NCBI GenBank assembly: GCA_963969395.1
Contig: OZ017803.1
Location: 14,012,001-14,076,000, forward strand
Direction: 5' to 3'
Source: Pseudoscleropodium purum
Taxonomy: Eukaryota; Streptophyta; Bryopsida; Hypnales; Brachytheciaceae
DNA length: 64,000 nucleotides
Below, one piece after another: positions 36,547 to 48,869 of this stretch. The position numbers were made by a program, and so were the translations under genes. The notes beneath the pieces are model-generated. The model searched no databases. It saw only the letters and a program-made list of their open reading frames with translations, and was not told the DNA's origin. The number at the start of each line of letters is the position of its first letter. The first letter of the stretch is position 1.

Positions 36547-38333
36547 GAAGGCTAAAATGTTGTCATAAACTTCATTGGTGGATCCCTCAATTAGTGGATT
36601 CATTCTAAAATTGATTCAATTGTCTAAATCTAGTTAAAAATTGCATTTGTTTAAAATATGTACTCTTTTACTTAAATTCTTTGGAAATTGTTTTCCTAAC
36701 GTTGAAATTGTAAGCATCCTAGAAATATCATATATCTCTTGCAAAAATGTTCTTCACATGAGTCAAATCACACTCAAATGGACCACAGAAGGGGTCAAAC
36801 ACATTGAAATCTGCAATGTATCTTCTTTGTAGCTATTGTTTTTTAAGGCTTATCTATTAAATTTAGTCATTTTAGTCCTTTCCTACTAGCAATCCAAGTC
36901 ATGTTAAGACTAATATTTTTTTATTCACAAAATAATCTAAACTTCTCTACTAAAGTTTGAATTGAAGTTCAAATGTCAACTTGTCAAATTTTTCAATGGT
37001 AGAAAAGGGTCTAATTTTTAATGAATAATAATGCAATTGAATTTATAAAAAATCATGTGTATATATATTCATATGATAGAATAGAAAAGGACTGATTCGC
37101 TACAATTTGAATATTTTTTTATTTTCTATAATATTCAGAAGTAAAAACATGTGAACATCCTTTTCAATATAAAAACTAATCCAAAGGATGATTGTGATAA
37201 AACAAAAAGTGTTTATATTATTCACATCAAGGTCCCTATGAAATTTATTTTTGGAATTTATTTTTTAATTAAAAGAAGATTAAATCAAGAGTTTGTCAAA
37301 AGTCAATAAATTGATTAAAAAATCATACTATTTTTAGTCTAAAATTTAATCACTAGAAATTCTTTTTCATAGTTGTATATTTTAGAAGATTAAAAAATTT
37401 GGATAAAAAAATCTATTTAAAGTGCTATATTGTAATAAAAACACTAAATTTAGCCTTTAAAATGATGATTTACATCTTTAGAAAGATTTTTTTTATGCAA
37501 TTTCTTTTTCATTCCTCTAAAAGGATGCATTTCTATACTATTCATCTATGGAATTTAAAAAATGATGACAACATCAAAGTAATTGAGAGCTTCAAAAGTT
37601 TAGAAAAGGACTCAAATCCTATCCTACAAAAGTAATCCCAATGGTACTTTTGAGTGTGGTTTGACCCACATGTTTTTTTATTTCTAAAAAAAATTCATCA
37701 AGTGTTTATTCTTTCTTTTCTTTTTCTTTAAGTTTTTATGTAGATTAGTGTACCTTCTAAAGCCTCACTTTATAGTCCTTAGTCTAACTTTTTCACTAGC
37801 TAGCCGAAGAGACTACATGACCAATGAAGGTTGCTATCATGTAAGCATAGGAGTGTGAGCCTATGAACCTAGAATACTACACACCTATGTTATAGGTGTA
37901 TATACTATAAAAGCCGTCTATAATTTTATGATACATATATTACAAATACCCATATTACAAGTGTTTTTGACACATACACCTTCTATAGAGTGTAGTATTT
38001 ATACTTTAGATACCTATATTGTTGGCTCAATGCTCACAAGCTCGCATTCTTAGGCTCACATACTAGCACCATTGCATGATCAACAATGCACTCTTTTTCT
38101 ATTAGAAACTCCACTATTCTAGTTACAAAAGATGCCATCCTTATGAAACAATTTTATGCTCTTCTATATGTGCAAAATATCTATATACAACATAAGCTTT
38201 TATTTACCAAATCTCAAGATTGTAGGTTCAATAAATTACTTTGATAAAAGAAACATGATTAAGGCCTCAATAAAAACAAATTTGTATACATTTATTAAAG
38301 AGGGTCGTCTTCATGAAAAGATGTATGTATGTA

Positions 38334-38381
<48 letters not shown>

Positions 38382-38957
38382 GTGGTGATGTATAGTTATA
38401 AAGATTTATAAAACAAAATATAAACCACTTCAATAATTATTTATGCTTGACTATTAGGTTCATTACAAGAAACCCTTAACATTTTTATTTCTCAAAAATG
38501 TTGTTTTTGGTAATATGATTGCCATTGCTACAATTACTATAAGTCTCATGCAAGAGTTATGAGGTAAAAATCATGAAACTGAACTAAAAAATTATAAAAA
38601 TGAAATTAAAATATTCAAAAAATCATTAAAAATGTATGAAAAATCAATAGAAAATCAACACTAGTCATTTGAAATCATTTAAAGTCATTAGAAATGAATT
38701 TAAAAAAAATCAATGGGCTTGGTCTACAACACTATGCATTGCTATTGATTGCATCAGACTAAAATGGAACCAGTGGGACCAAAAATAAGCAAAAACTGGA
38801 TATAAGAACACTTCAATTTTTACTAATTTTGAAAAAAAATTTAAAAATGGATTAAATAATCGTCAATTTTCTTAACTTTGACATGCTTGAATTGCACCAA
38901 ATACTTGTAGAAGGAATTTTTTTTCTCATTCCAATATTTGCACAAAAGACACAAACT
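36547..38957. other. AT-rich spacer, no gene seen
   Basis: Very AT-rich, with short open frames in all directions and no recognisable domain. Contains the TG/TA microsatellite at 38,323-38,373. Confidence 0.4.
38323..38373. repeat. (TG)n/(TA)n microsatellite
   Basis: A short GTAT/GT run followed by about 16 TA units. Confidence 0.9.
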
Positions 38958-38961
38958 TTAA

Positions 38962-39850
38962 CCCCTCATTGCTGAAGAGGACCAAAAGTGTCTTCACATA
39001 GTTTTAAGTCCAATTGAAAGTGATGTAACTTTTGCATCCAATGTCCAAATCCAATAAAACTTATTGGAAAATTTGCACTCTCTTCTAGTTTGTGTGGTAA
39101 AATTTTTTGATCAATACAAGACGAATCAATTTTTTGGAAGCCAATTGAAGTTCACAAGTTCAAGTTGAGCTCACCAAACTGTATTTGATGGCTACAACTT
39201 TAGAAGCTTGCATCTACTTCATCAAATGTTTGTTTTCAATAAAAAAAAAATTGTCAGGTTATGTTCTCCTTTTAGTCTAGTTATTGTGGTAAATTTTTTT
39301 AATCAATCTAAATTTCTTTCAATGCTTGGGAGCAATTCAAAGTTCAAAATCGTGACACTTTTGGATTCCAATAAACTTCAACGGCTTGTTACTTCTTCAT
39401 ATGGTGTCTATTTTCAAATTTAAGAAAAAGAAGTTGCACATACTAGTTTTGTTTGTGTGGCTAAAATTTCATATCAATACAAGAAGTTATGAGTGATTGA
39501 GAAGCATTTTCGTAGGAGGTTTAGCCTTGTATGTTTGTTTTTTCAACTTTTCTTGCTATTTTTTGACATTTCAAAGCCATTTTGAAGACACATTGAATCA
39601 ATTGAATGGTATTTTTTTCACTAATGTATTTGTATGTTGGTTTTGAATCACTTTATAGTTTCAAGTTCTTTTATTTAAGTAGGTTTAGAAATCGAATTTC
39701 ACCTCCAAATGTGTTGCTAGGAAAATTTCAGCTTCTTCTTTCAACACTAAAACATCATAATCTTGCAATCTACAGTGTCAAATGACTCCAAATGTGGTAT
39801 ATGTCATTTACAACAAGTTGACTACAAGATTGTATAGTTGAAATTTCAAT
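38962..39850 (+). mobile_element. TTAA-family element, diverged, right end unclear
   Basis: Starts TTAACCCCTCATTGC at 38,958. The interior near 39,750-39,835 (CTTGCAATCTACAGTG ... ACTACAAGATTGTATAG) matches the family. The right end is not clear: TTAACCCC at 39,898-39,905 reads in the wrong direction and may start another copy. Confidence 0.45.
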
Positions 39851-41263
39851 ACCTTAGTGACATTTAGATCTATAACACTTCAAAGCAATGATGCTTTTTA
39901 ACCCCAAAAGACCTTGGGCAACAAAGCATTAAGATCATGTGCATGCTACACATGTAAGAATTTGCATAAAACCTTATTGTCACTACATGCAATCTTAGTA
40001 CAACACATGCTTGCCCAAAACTTGTCTCTAAAATTACATTTTTAGGTTGACAATAGGACTAAAATTCCATCAATGGCAAATGTAGACTTCCAATTGGGTC
40101 TCTTTGAAAATAATAAACTAATTTTAAAAATTCAAAAAAATTTCAATCTCTATAATTGTTTCATGTATCTTTAGTTGAAAATTTATATACATTGGATGTG
40201 TACCTCAAAAGTTATAGTAGAGAAACCACATGTTAGAAGGCAAAAGGACAAAAAATAGAATAATTGTTCTTGTAACCACCAATTATTTCAATAGTCATGA
40301 AATACTTGAAATAAGGAAAATTTATTTCCTTCAATATCATATTATCTTTGTGATACTATAGAAGACAAAAAATATTCAATCAATGACTTTTAGGATTCCA
40401 TGAAAAATGAGCTAGAATGCAACTATTTACCTTATTACTCCATAATACTTTGTTTTACTATTATGGTGATAGAGATGTTGTCTAGGGCTAAAAGAGAGTT
40501 GAGTAGAGTTTTTTTATTTAAAATTTCATACATCCTATATTAGAAAAATCTAACTTAGTTTATTGGCCTCCTTACAAAACTAAGTGCTTGTATTTAGTAG
40601 CAAATACAATGGTTACTAGTAAACAACCCTATGAGCAAGTGAATGTAAAAAAATTTAGAATTTTTAGAGTGAAGGAACTATAATTGTGGGTTAAATAATT
40701 TAGAAGTTGAGGAAATTAGAAGTAATTTTAGGGGATTTAGGACAATGTGAATTTTTTAATCAAAGTCTTTTATGTAGCACCTAAATATAATCCATTTCTA
40801 ATAATTCAATCAAACAATAGTTGATTTGAAAATTGCATATGGAAACCAAATAATTATAAAATATACAAATCAGTCAATCATTTATAAAACATTATATAAT
40901 ATTTTGACAAATGAAATACATCAATTTCAAGAATCTAAGTCAAAGTAGACTCAATTGATGAACCCTCACTAATAGACATATTTGACAATTCCTCACCCTT
41001 AGATGTCAACTCATCTATATACTCTACACCATTTAAGAGTATAAGTATCTCTATGGGATTTTAATTTGAAACAAGCAAAATCAACGAAAGCCAATGCCAT
41101 TTGCACTCTATATAAGCTAATAAATAGAAAGTATGTTATAAACTAATATAAAGACTTCAAATCATTATGATTTGATCTTGCATTAGCAACATCAATCAAC
41201 AATGATTGTGAGAACAAAATCAAACATGTTAGATTTAGAATTTAAAGTTTATAGGTTGAGAAA
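39851..41263. other. AT-rich spacer, no gene seen
   Basis: No coding or structural feature that I can support, apart from the possible element start TTAACCCC at 39,898. Confidence 0.35.
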
Positions 41264-41720
41264 TACATCTGGAAGAATTGGAAAGAAGAAAAAGTTGTTG
41301 AAGGGAGAAGAAGATGAAGAATGGAGTGGTGGTAGAAAGATCTAAGAGTTGGTGGAGATCTCATAGCTTTTGATCGTGTGCCCTTTAGAATTGCCATAGC
41401 CAAAGAAAACTTGTAAATCACAAAAAAAACCCTAAATAATTAAAGGAATACGGATACATATTGCTTGTAAATTCTCTTTGAAATTGCAACAATGGACACT
41501 TACATTGCCATTTTGTATAGCAAGTAATTGCATGACGAAGCATTTAAGACAATTGTTGCCAATACCCACTCCAAGATCCACAAATCCAAAGTGGGAATTG
41601 ATTGCCAAGTCAAATGATAGGCTTATATTTTGACCTACAAAAAATAATTCCCCTTCTGCCTCATGCCATCTGAAAGTTTTTTCTAAGGTAAAAAACACCC
41701 CACAATGTCGGAATTACCAA
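41264..41720 (-). pseudogene. truncated copy of the 5' end of the membrane-protein gene
   Basis: Matches 9,119-9,560: start codon at 41,397 (ATGGCAATT against ATGGCGACT), the 5' UTR intron and the promoter. Only about 40-45 codons remain before the match stops. Differences are dominated by CG to TG or CA, for example TTCGGAATTGCGAC to TTTGAAATTGCAAC. That pattern is the mark of long-term cytosine methylation and deamination. Not functional. Confidence 0.8.
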
Positions 41721-43150
41721 TTCAACATTTAGAATTAGATGCACCTTTTTCAAAGAAATTTTTTTTGTAGTATTAGCAATTAAAAACTATGAATTTAGAA
41801 AGAAATAAATTTTTTAAATAAGATATGTTCTTATTATGAATTTTCAAGCAAAAATCCCTAGGCCATTGAAATTGTGACAATAGCTTGGTCTTTATATTGA
41901 AACCTAGGGAATCAAGTGTAAATAAATTGCAATTAAATATAAGAACGATTCAATTATACTTCAAGGGACACTTTCAATAGAAGCCTACTTGTGAGGAGTG
42001 GATACACAAAGGTTTTTGGGTGTTTTCACCTTAATGTATTTGGTTGACTTTGCCAATGCATAGAAATGTTTTCTTTTCCCTATCAAATTGGAATAATTCC
42101 TCTTTGAATTCCTTGGAGTGAACTTAGTTTAATACGCAAAGAGTGGAATTGGTTGGTTGGAAAGTTACAACATTAGAGGCTCTCCTTCCCAAAGGAACAA
42201 AATGGCCCCTCAAAAATTGATTAAGCTTGGAAAGATAGGCCCATGACTATTGATTTCAAATTTCTCTATCCATCGCTCTATTTGTTGCTATTTTGCAACT
42301 AGATATGAATGAAAAATTTATATATATTTAATTTTCAGAGATGAAATCATATATATACTACAAGCCAAAAGAATTTGAAATTACCATGAATTTTTAAGAA
42401 AACAACAAAGAAAATTCATATCAAATACCAAATATGTTCTTAAAAATCTAAAATTTTCACTATATATGTATATTATAGTTTATTACATCATGGTACAAAC
42501 CAAAGTTACCATGTCATTCTAAAATTAGAAAATTAACAAACCATAGTTGTAAGCCCAAAGTTCACATTACTATCAAATATTGAAAATTATGAATTTAAAA
42601 AAGTTTCACATCAGGGTAGAAAGTAGATGCAACAAGCTTTATTTCATTAGTTAGGCTCACATTTAGAAAATATCATTTTTTGGCTAGTACTTACATCAAG
42701 GATAAATAGCAAGAAATGGTCCAAATACACTACGAGGGAGCTCTGTGGATTAAGCATTTTCTTCTTTAGAAAAGTCAATAATACCATATGAGGAAATTTA
42801 CAATTATATTTATTGAAAACATACTCAAGCAACTTTCTAAAAAAAATTGGATGAAAATATGTTTATTTCTCATCCTACAAGTCTTAAGTGAAGTCATCCA
42901 AAGGATATTTTGCATCATAGGCACCATTTTATGGTCAATGATGTTTCCTAGCATTAGTTAACTATCTTATGCATGTTGTTGTAAGGACTTTAAAACCGCA
43001 AGGCCCCTAGATATTATGATTGCTAAGTACATTAGAACATCTATAAAGTGAACATTTATAAACCAATAAGCTCTCTAAAGTAATATTATCCTTTCGGTTC
43101 TAACTTAGAGACATTGAAGATATACAAAATAAGTAAATAATAAGAAAGCA
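41721..43150. other. block B flank, no gene seen
   Basis: Up to about 42,100 it matches block A (9,720-9,865 and 10,850 onward). The rest is AT-rich without a supported feature. Confidence 0.4.
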
Positions 43151-44089
43151 ACTTTCATTGAATTTGGAATTGAGATGTTGCTTAGATGAAAGTGACTTCA
43201 ATTCAAGAGTGCCACAAAATTGGAACCCACTAAAAAAATCTTCAAACATCATTAATGCCCCATCCTCTCTTTGAAGCAATGACCTTTCTAATGTAATAAT
43301 CTCTTCTTGTCCTAGGGCTATTACCTTATAGAAGTTGTAGAGTAATAGAGTACAAAAGACTCCATCTTTTTCCAAGTGGTTAGTGTGAATAGGGATTTTC
43401 TCTGAATGTTACAAAATTTAAATCGTTGGATACGAATTAACTTCTAAATGCTCGAGGCACCAAACTATGTTGTCTACAATACTTTCAAGTTAAATAAAAC
43501 TTAATTAAGCTGCTATTTTAATATTGAAAAGTTTATAATTTTGAAAAATTCTTTTTGAAGTTTGGTTTTAGCATCAAGAATCCAATTTTGAAAATGATTG
43601 ATTGTGATTTTTTTATTCAAGACTTTGTGCAAGGGTACCCATTGCAATCTTGACTTTCTATAGTGTTGAGGGCTCTTGGAAATGACCCTCAAATACACTA
43701 GATCTTGGAGAAAAATTCACATTCAAAATTCATTTAGAAAAAATATAGAAGAGATTCTAAAACACTGTAAATTGAATAGAATTATGCAAGTTATGCCCTA
43801 TAACCTCATATTTTTTTGGTGACCAATTTTTGAGGTTTGATATATGAAAAGAAGATTGAAAGACTTCACATCACTTTCATAGTTATAACTCCCTCACAAT
43901 TAATCATTATAATCTTTCAATCCATAAGTGATATTGTCGTATTTTCTTTTATTGTACGTTCTCTAACATATCTTGTATGAATTTGTATGGTTGAAATTCC
44001 AAAAAAATTTGATACAACTCATCAAAATGTTAACTTTTTGTTCAATTTAAAGCAAATTCCAAGAAGCCCAGACCTTGGGCATTTAGGGG
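43150..44089 (+). mobile_element. TTAA-family element, right part clear, left end uncertain
   Basis: The right end GACCTTGGGCATTTAGGGG then TTAA (44,090-44,093) matches the family, for example GGCCTTGGAAATTTAGGTG at 50,103. The interior near 43,915-43,995 resembles other members. The left end could not be placed; 43,150 is an estimate. Confidence 0.4.
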
Positions 44090-44093
44090 TTAA

Positions 44094-44511
44094 GGTAGAT
44101 GGTTGTAAAAGCGACCTTTTAAGGGCTGATCCGCCTTTTTCATAGGTTTTCATGGACAAAAATATTTTTAACTCATTTTTCAAAGAAAGAAAAATGGATG
44201 CCGAACGTAACATAAGTGGTTTCATATTTTTCGAAGCATTTTTGAATTAGTTATGAATTTTCAAAGATTTCTGTAGTAAGTACCTATTTGTGACCATAGG
44301 TGTGCCAAAATCTGTCCCCCTGTAAACTTCTAAATCGATTTCTACTGAACCATGGAGGAAATGATTGACTCTTGGAATAAAATAAATAATTTTTTCTTGA
44401 TTCATTCAAAGAGCGACAGTGGTCCATTGAAAGATCAGCTCCCATCCATTTTACAACCACCTATGAGGCGGTTGCAAGGAAAGGAGAGGGTCGCTTTTAC
44501 AGCCATGTACC
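44094..44511. mobile_element. TTAA-targeting MITE, 418 bp
   Basis: Termini GGTAGATGGTTGTAAAAGCG (left) and GGTACATGGCTGTAAAAGCG (right, read inward) pair over 23 bp with two mismatches, flanked by TTAA at 44,090-44,093 and 44,512-44,515. The left TTAA is shared with the end of the element before it. Relatively GC-rich. The plus-strand open frame at 44,352-44,675 runs out of its right end and is not a gene. Confidence 0.75.
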
Positions 44512-44515
44512 TTAA

Positions 44516-45143
44516 CAGCTACACTAAAACCTACCGGTGTCGCATGAGTGATTTCAATAAATATAAAAATAAAAATAAAACCTCTGCCACGTACTTAGTT
44601 GGTGGAAGATTGGAGATGTCAGAAAAAATTCGTGAGTCAAGGAAGTCATGTAGTGTAGAAGGTACAAGTCCATAAAGCGTCCATTGAAGAGCTGAAAACG
44701 AACTCGGGGAGGTAAAACTTCTTGGAATATTTTTTAACACTTGGCGTAAGAATGAGGTTTTCTGCCATTACATGTTTTTTTTAATGGGGCTTAGAGTGAC
44801 GTTTCGAGCTTGCTCCGGCTGCTGTTTCCCCAGCAATCTGGGAATGTCCGTTGCCAAAAATTTAATTTTAATTTTAAGAAAAATTAAATGAAAAAAAGTT
44901 GAAAAAAAAATTGATTATTTTCTTGAAAATGAAAAAAATGACGTGGTAGTCATTGTGCCACATTAGGTAGCTATTGTGGGACAATTCTTAGAGTCTCAAA
45001 ACCAAGGGGAACATCTAATGTTGCTCTTGCACTCTCTATCTTATTGGTTAGAGTGGCATCTTTTTCTCAGCCTTCCATCTAAACTTAACTGAATTGAGTT
45101 TAATATGACATGAATAGTCTTTCCTAGGGACAACAATGGGAAG

Positions 45144-45174
<31 letters not shown>

Positions 45175-45259
45175 ACTTTTTTGTTTTATGCTTTTTTGTT
45201 TCATGCACCCCTAGAATGATTTAGGGTGTGTGTGAACAAGGATCAACCTGATCCCTTGT
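44516..45259. other. spacer, no gene seen
   Basis: Contains a (TA)n tract at 45,146-45,174. Nothing coding supported. Confidence 0.4.
45146..45174. repeat. (TA)n microsatellite
   Basis: About 14 TA units with two interruptions at the left. Confidence 0.85.
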
Positions 45260-46835
45260 ACTAATCTTTAAGTGTCAATTGATGGTCCTTTTGGTTGTGA
45301 GCTTGGAATAGTAACAAGTTATACAATAACAAAACTCCTTTTTTTAAGATCAAGGTTAAGCTTAGACTTCACTCCTAGGTCTTTGCCAATCGGACTCAGA
45401 GAGTTAAAGCTTCCAATTTCTCACCAAGGCGGATGAATGTACAAATATGACTGTGCCTAATTGTCGTTGAGTACTAATGTTATTTTTGATTTGCCTCACA
45501 TCCTTAACAAAACGAAAGGGGCCCTGATTCCAAATACCCTATATGAAGGTTAGATTCATATATAATTAAGTATTCTTTTTAGTATGTTTGAATGTTTGAA
45601 ATATTACAAGTTAAATATTTGAAATGTTGTAGAAATTTTTCATCCATGTTTCCTAATTTTTGAATATTTCTGAAACCTACATCACATCTTCAGCCCCACA
45701 CAATAGGTTTCCCCAAACAAAAAAACTCAGAGGTTGTCAACCACAAGAAAATGTGGATGCCGAAATGTCGAAACATTGACACCTATAGTTTTGGATGCCG
45801 AAACCCTTTGCTTGGGAAAAAGAAATTGTTTCGGCACTGAGGTGCCCAATCAGACCTTCACGTACGGTAACTTACGTAATTCTACAGTAAGTTAAGAAGT
45901 CAAAGTTTCCAAGTTTTTCTCGGGGGAGAAAGTAGAGCTGGCTCCACTCACCACAGCACGGTCTTTCAGTTTACTGTGTCAGTCTGAACATTAAAGAACT
46001 TCATGGAGAATGCCCATTAGTAGATTGGAAACGCTGTCAGATTACTGACATCTGCACTCCATGATGGCCACCCCACGTGATCGATCAGTGCGCGTCTCCA
46101 GACTATCGAGGAAGACTTTCGAGTCCTCTCAACAGCGTCCTTCTTGCCAGTCCTTCACCGTTACTTAGCTTCTGGAGTGCACCGCTCGGGGTTGTCTCTG
46201 CGCTCGTTCGGGCGACCTGGTGTTTGCGAAACTTGGACTCAGCGTTGCCCAGACGAGCTTGCTTGACTCTGTGGAAGTTGGCCCAGTCTTCCAGAGGTGG
46301 TTGCTTATTTTGTTTCAAAGACCGAGCGCTGTACGTACTTATGTTTCTGCGACGCTGGTTGGTTGAAGTCGTTTGTTTCCTGTGGCTGGATGAGCTTGGG
46401 AGGTGAGGGTGCAAGTGTTTGTGTGCGGCATCTGCAGCTGCTCGGAGGAGGTGGAGTCTTTGCCTGTTTGGATTCGCTACACATGGAGTGAAACAGGCTT
46501 CGATCTGTTCAAGAGCACGCGGGTTCTGATTGTCGGTGCGTTGAAGGAGTCAGCTTGGAACGGTTCTGCCGACATTGACTGCAACGAAGTGCTCCCTGCT
46601 CTCGCAGAGAACGCAGCGATTTGTTTGGTACCAATTCATTCCTTCTTTCTCACAAATTTCATCTTTCTCACATATCTTTCTCATAAATTTTGGGGAAGCG
46701 AAGATCCTGTGCTCATTCGGGAGACCAAAATGTATATGAAAATTCTTGAATTTACCATTCTATTGCAAAAAAAAATTGTAAACCATATAAACCTAAATAT
46801 TTGCAAGTAACCAAAGGGTGCACTATGGCTATACA
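45260..46835 (+). repeat. local tandem duplication, unit 1
   Basis: Unit 1 (about 45,260-46,835) and unit 2 (about 46,840-48,290) repeat in order. Each starts with a stretch around GTCAATTGATGGTC ... AACAGTAACAAGTTA ... CTCACCAAGGC and then has a GC-rich cassette. The last 350 bp of the two cassettes are nearly identical. Confidence 0.7.
45905..46735 (+). repeat. GC-rich cassette, copy 2
   Basis: A CpG-containing, GC-rich block in AT-rich DNA. The part from about 46,403 has an open frame (ICSCSEEVESLPVWIRYTW, GFDLFKSTRVLIVGALKES, SADIDCNEVLPALAENAAIC) that is also open and nearly identical in copy 3. Upstream frames are shorter and partly overlapping. I do not recognise a family. It could be an exon pair, a leader or promoter unit, or a transposon part. 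Confidence 0.6.
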
Positions 46836-46839
46836 CACC

Positions 46840-48290
46840 TAATACTAACTCTCAAGTCTCAATTGATGGTCTTGTTGACTGCAAGTTTGGAACAGTAACA
46901 AGTTACAATAACAAAACTCCTTTTTTCAAACCAAGGCTAAGTTTAGACTTCATTCCTTGGTCTTTGCCAATGAGACTTGGTGTGCAAAGCTCTGAATCTC
47001 TCACCAAGGCAGATGAATGCACAATCTCCCCCCATCGTACGCTACTAAGGTAGAACTATCCAATACCACCATTTATCCAATTCTGCCACTTACAGGTTCC
47101 TCCCATTTCCGTCATTTACCCATGACCCCATCTATTATTACAATCTTACTAATCTATTATCATGATGGCAATGCATTGGAGAATGGACACATCAGCCCAT
47201 GCTTCAACAATGGTTTGATTATACTTCAACAAGGGTCTACTCATAGTTTTACATTTCAGTTTTGAAAAATCACAAAAAATTCAATTCTTGTTGGAATGTC
47301 TTCATTCCTTATGCAAATGACATCTCTCAAACAATTCAATCTCTGAAAAATATGAGAGCTCATAAATAGCTTCTCAAAAGTACCTAGATTGCAAATTTGT
47401 ATGCTAATGGGTAGTTCTACCTTACTTATAGTTAACTTACTTTTAATCTGCCTGACATCCTCAGCTATATACAAGGGTCCCTGGCTGATCCCCAAATTTT
47501 GCAAGTTCTTCTCCGGCCGGGGGAAATTAGAGCTGGCTCCACCAGCCAGGGTCTTTTACTGTGTCGGTTTTAAATTAAACAAATGGAGAATCTCCATTAT
47601 TAGATTCCAAGCACTGTACTAATATTCGCGCTGATGGCCGCCCCACGTGATCAGTGCGCGTTCTCCGACTTTCGAGGAAGACTTTGGAGTCCTTGCAAGT
47701 TGCAACCGCGTCCTTCTTGCCAGCCCTTCACGACTTCACCATTACTTTTGCTTCTGGAGTGCTTCGCTCGGGGCTTGCTCTGCAGTCGTTTGAGCGACCT
47801 GGTGCTTCCGAAACTTGGGCTCATCAGTCTTGTTGCAGTGCCCAGACAAGCTTGCTTGACACTGTGTGGAAGTTGGCATACTGTACCAGAGGTGGTTGCT
47901 TATTTGTTTCAAAGACCGAGCGCTGTACGTACTTCTGTTTCTACGACGCTGGTTGGTTGAAGTCGTTTGTTTCCTGCGGCTGGATGAGCTTGGGCGGTGA
48001 GGGTTTGTGTGCGGCATCTGCAGCTGCTCGGAGGAGGTGGAGTCTTTGCCTGTTTGGATTCGCTACACATGGAGTGAAACAGGCTTCGATCTGTTCAAGA
48101 GCACGCGGGTTGTCATTATCGGTGCGTTGAAGGAATCAGCTTGGAACGGGTCTGCCGACATTGACTGCAAAGAAGTGCTCCCTTCTCTCGCAGAGAACGC
48201 AGCGATTTGTTTGGTACCAATTCATTCCTTCTTTCTCATGTGGTGGTAAATTTTGGGGACACAAAGATCATGCGCTCATTCGGGAGATGT
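46840..48290 (+). repeat. local tandem duplication, unit 2
   Basis: See unit 1. This unit is the one that continues colinearly into the NLR upstream region, as block A does. Confidence 0.7.
47498..48290 (+). repeat. GC-rich cassette, copy 3
   Basis: Uninterrupted counterpart of the split copy in block A; gives the empty site ACGACGCTGGTTGGTTGAAG for the DDE transposon. Open frames of 158 (47,654-48,130) and 80 codons (48,007-48,249) overlap in different frames. Only the second matches copy 2 as a conserved frame (VESLPVWIRYTWSETGFDLF). Confidence 0.6.
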
Positions 48291-48869
48291 CAACACGAGA
48301 TATAAATTGTATTCTATGTAAATGAGTAGGTTCATTAGAGGTGCAAAAGATATGGAATCTATACCTATATTTTTAACCAATTAATGACATTTGCATGTAT
48401 CCATACTTGTGTGTCAAGTTTTGTATGTCTTTTGAGATGTGGGATAGAGCTTGGATATATAGTTGGAATTTGGAGGTTGTAGTATTGGTACTTATGTACC
48501 TTTTCTACTCATTAGCATTTTGTATGTAGTAGTTGTATTCATCTCATAGAGTTTTGCCTCTTCTATAGTTTATAGAAATACCTTGGAAAGTTTATGGTTG
48601 AATATGCATGGTGGACTTCAAGTTTTGGATTCTCATTTTAGAACACAAGTTTTATTTTTGTGAACCAAGTCCATCATACATCAAATGAATGTGCTTTTCT
48701 AATGGGTGAAGAAAAAAATCCCATTGCAAACAACTTATCTAATAATTTTTCATCCTACTATTGTTTATGGTTGTATATTCAATTTGAGACCATCATTCTT
48801 GAATAATGAGATTGAGGTCCAATCAAAATATTTGAAGGAAGGCATGATCAAAACTTCCAATGAGTAATA

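Noticed and set aside
38323..38373. Possible origin or matrix-attachment signal at the TA tract
   Set aside because: A plain microsatellite with no supporting context.
44352..44675. 107-codon plus-strand open frame
   Set aside because: Crosses the right end of the 418 bp MITE, so it is a chance fusion of element and flank.
47654..48130. 158-codon open frame in cassette copy 3
   Set aside because: Not kept open in copy 2; only the overlapping VESLPVWIRYTW frame is conserved between copies.
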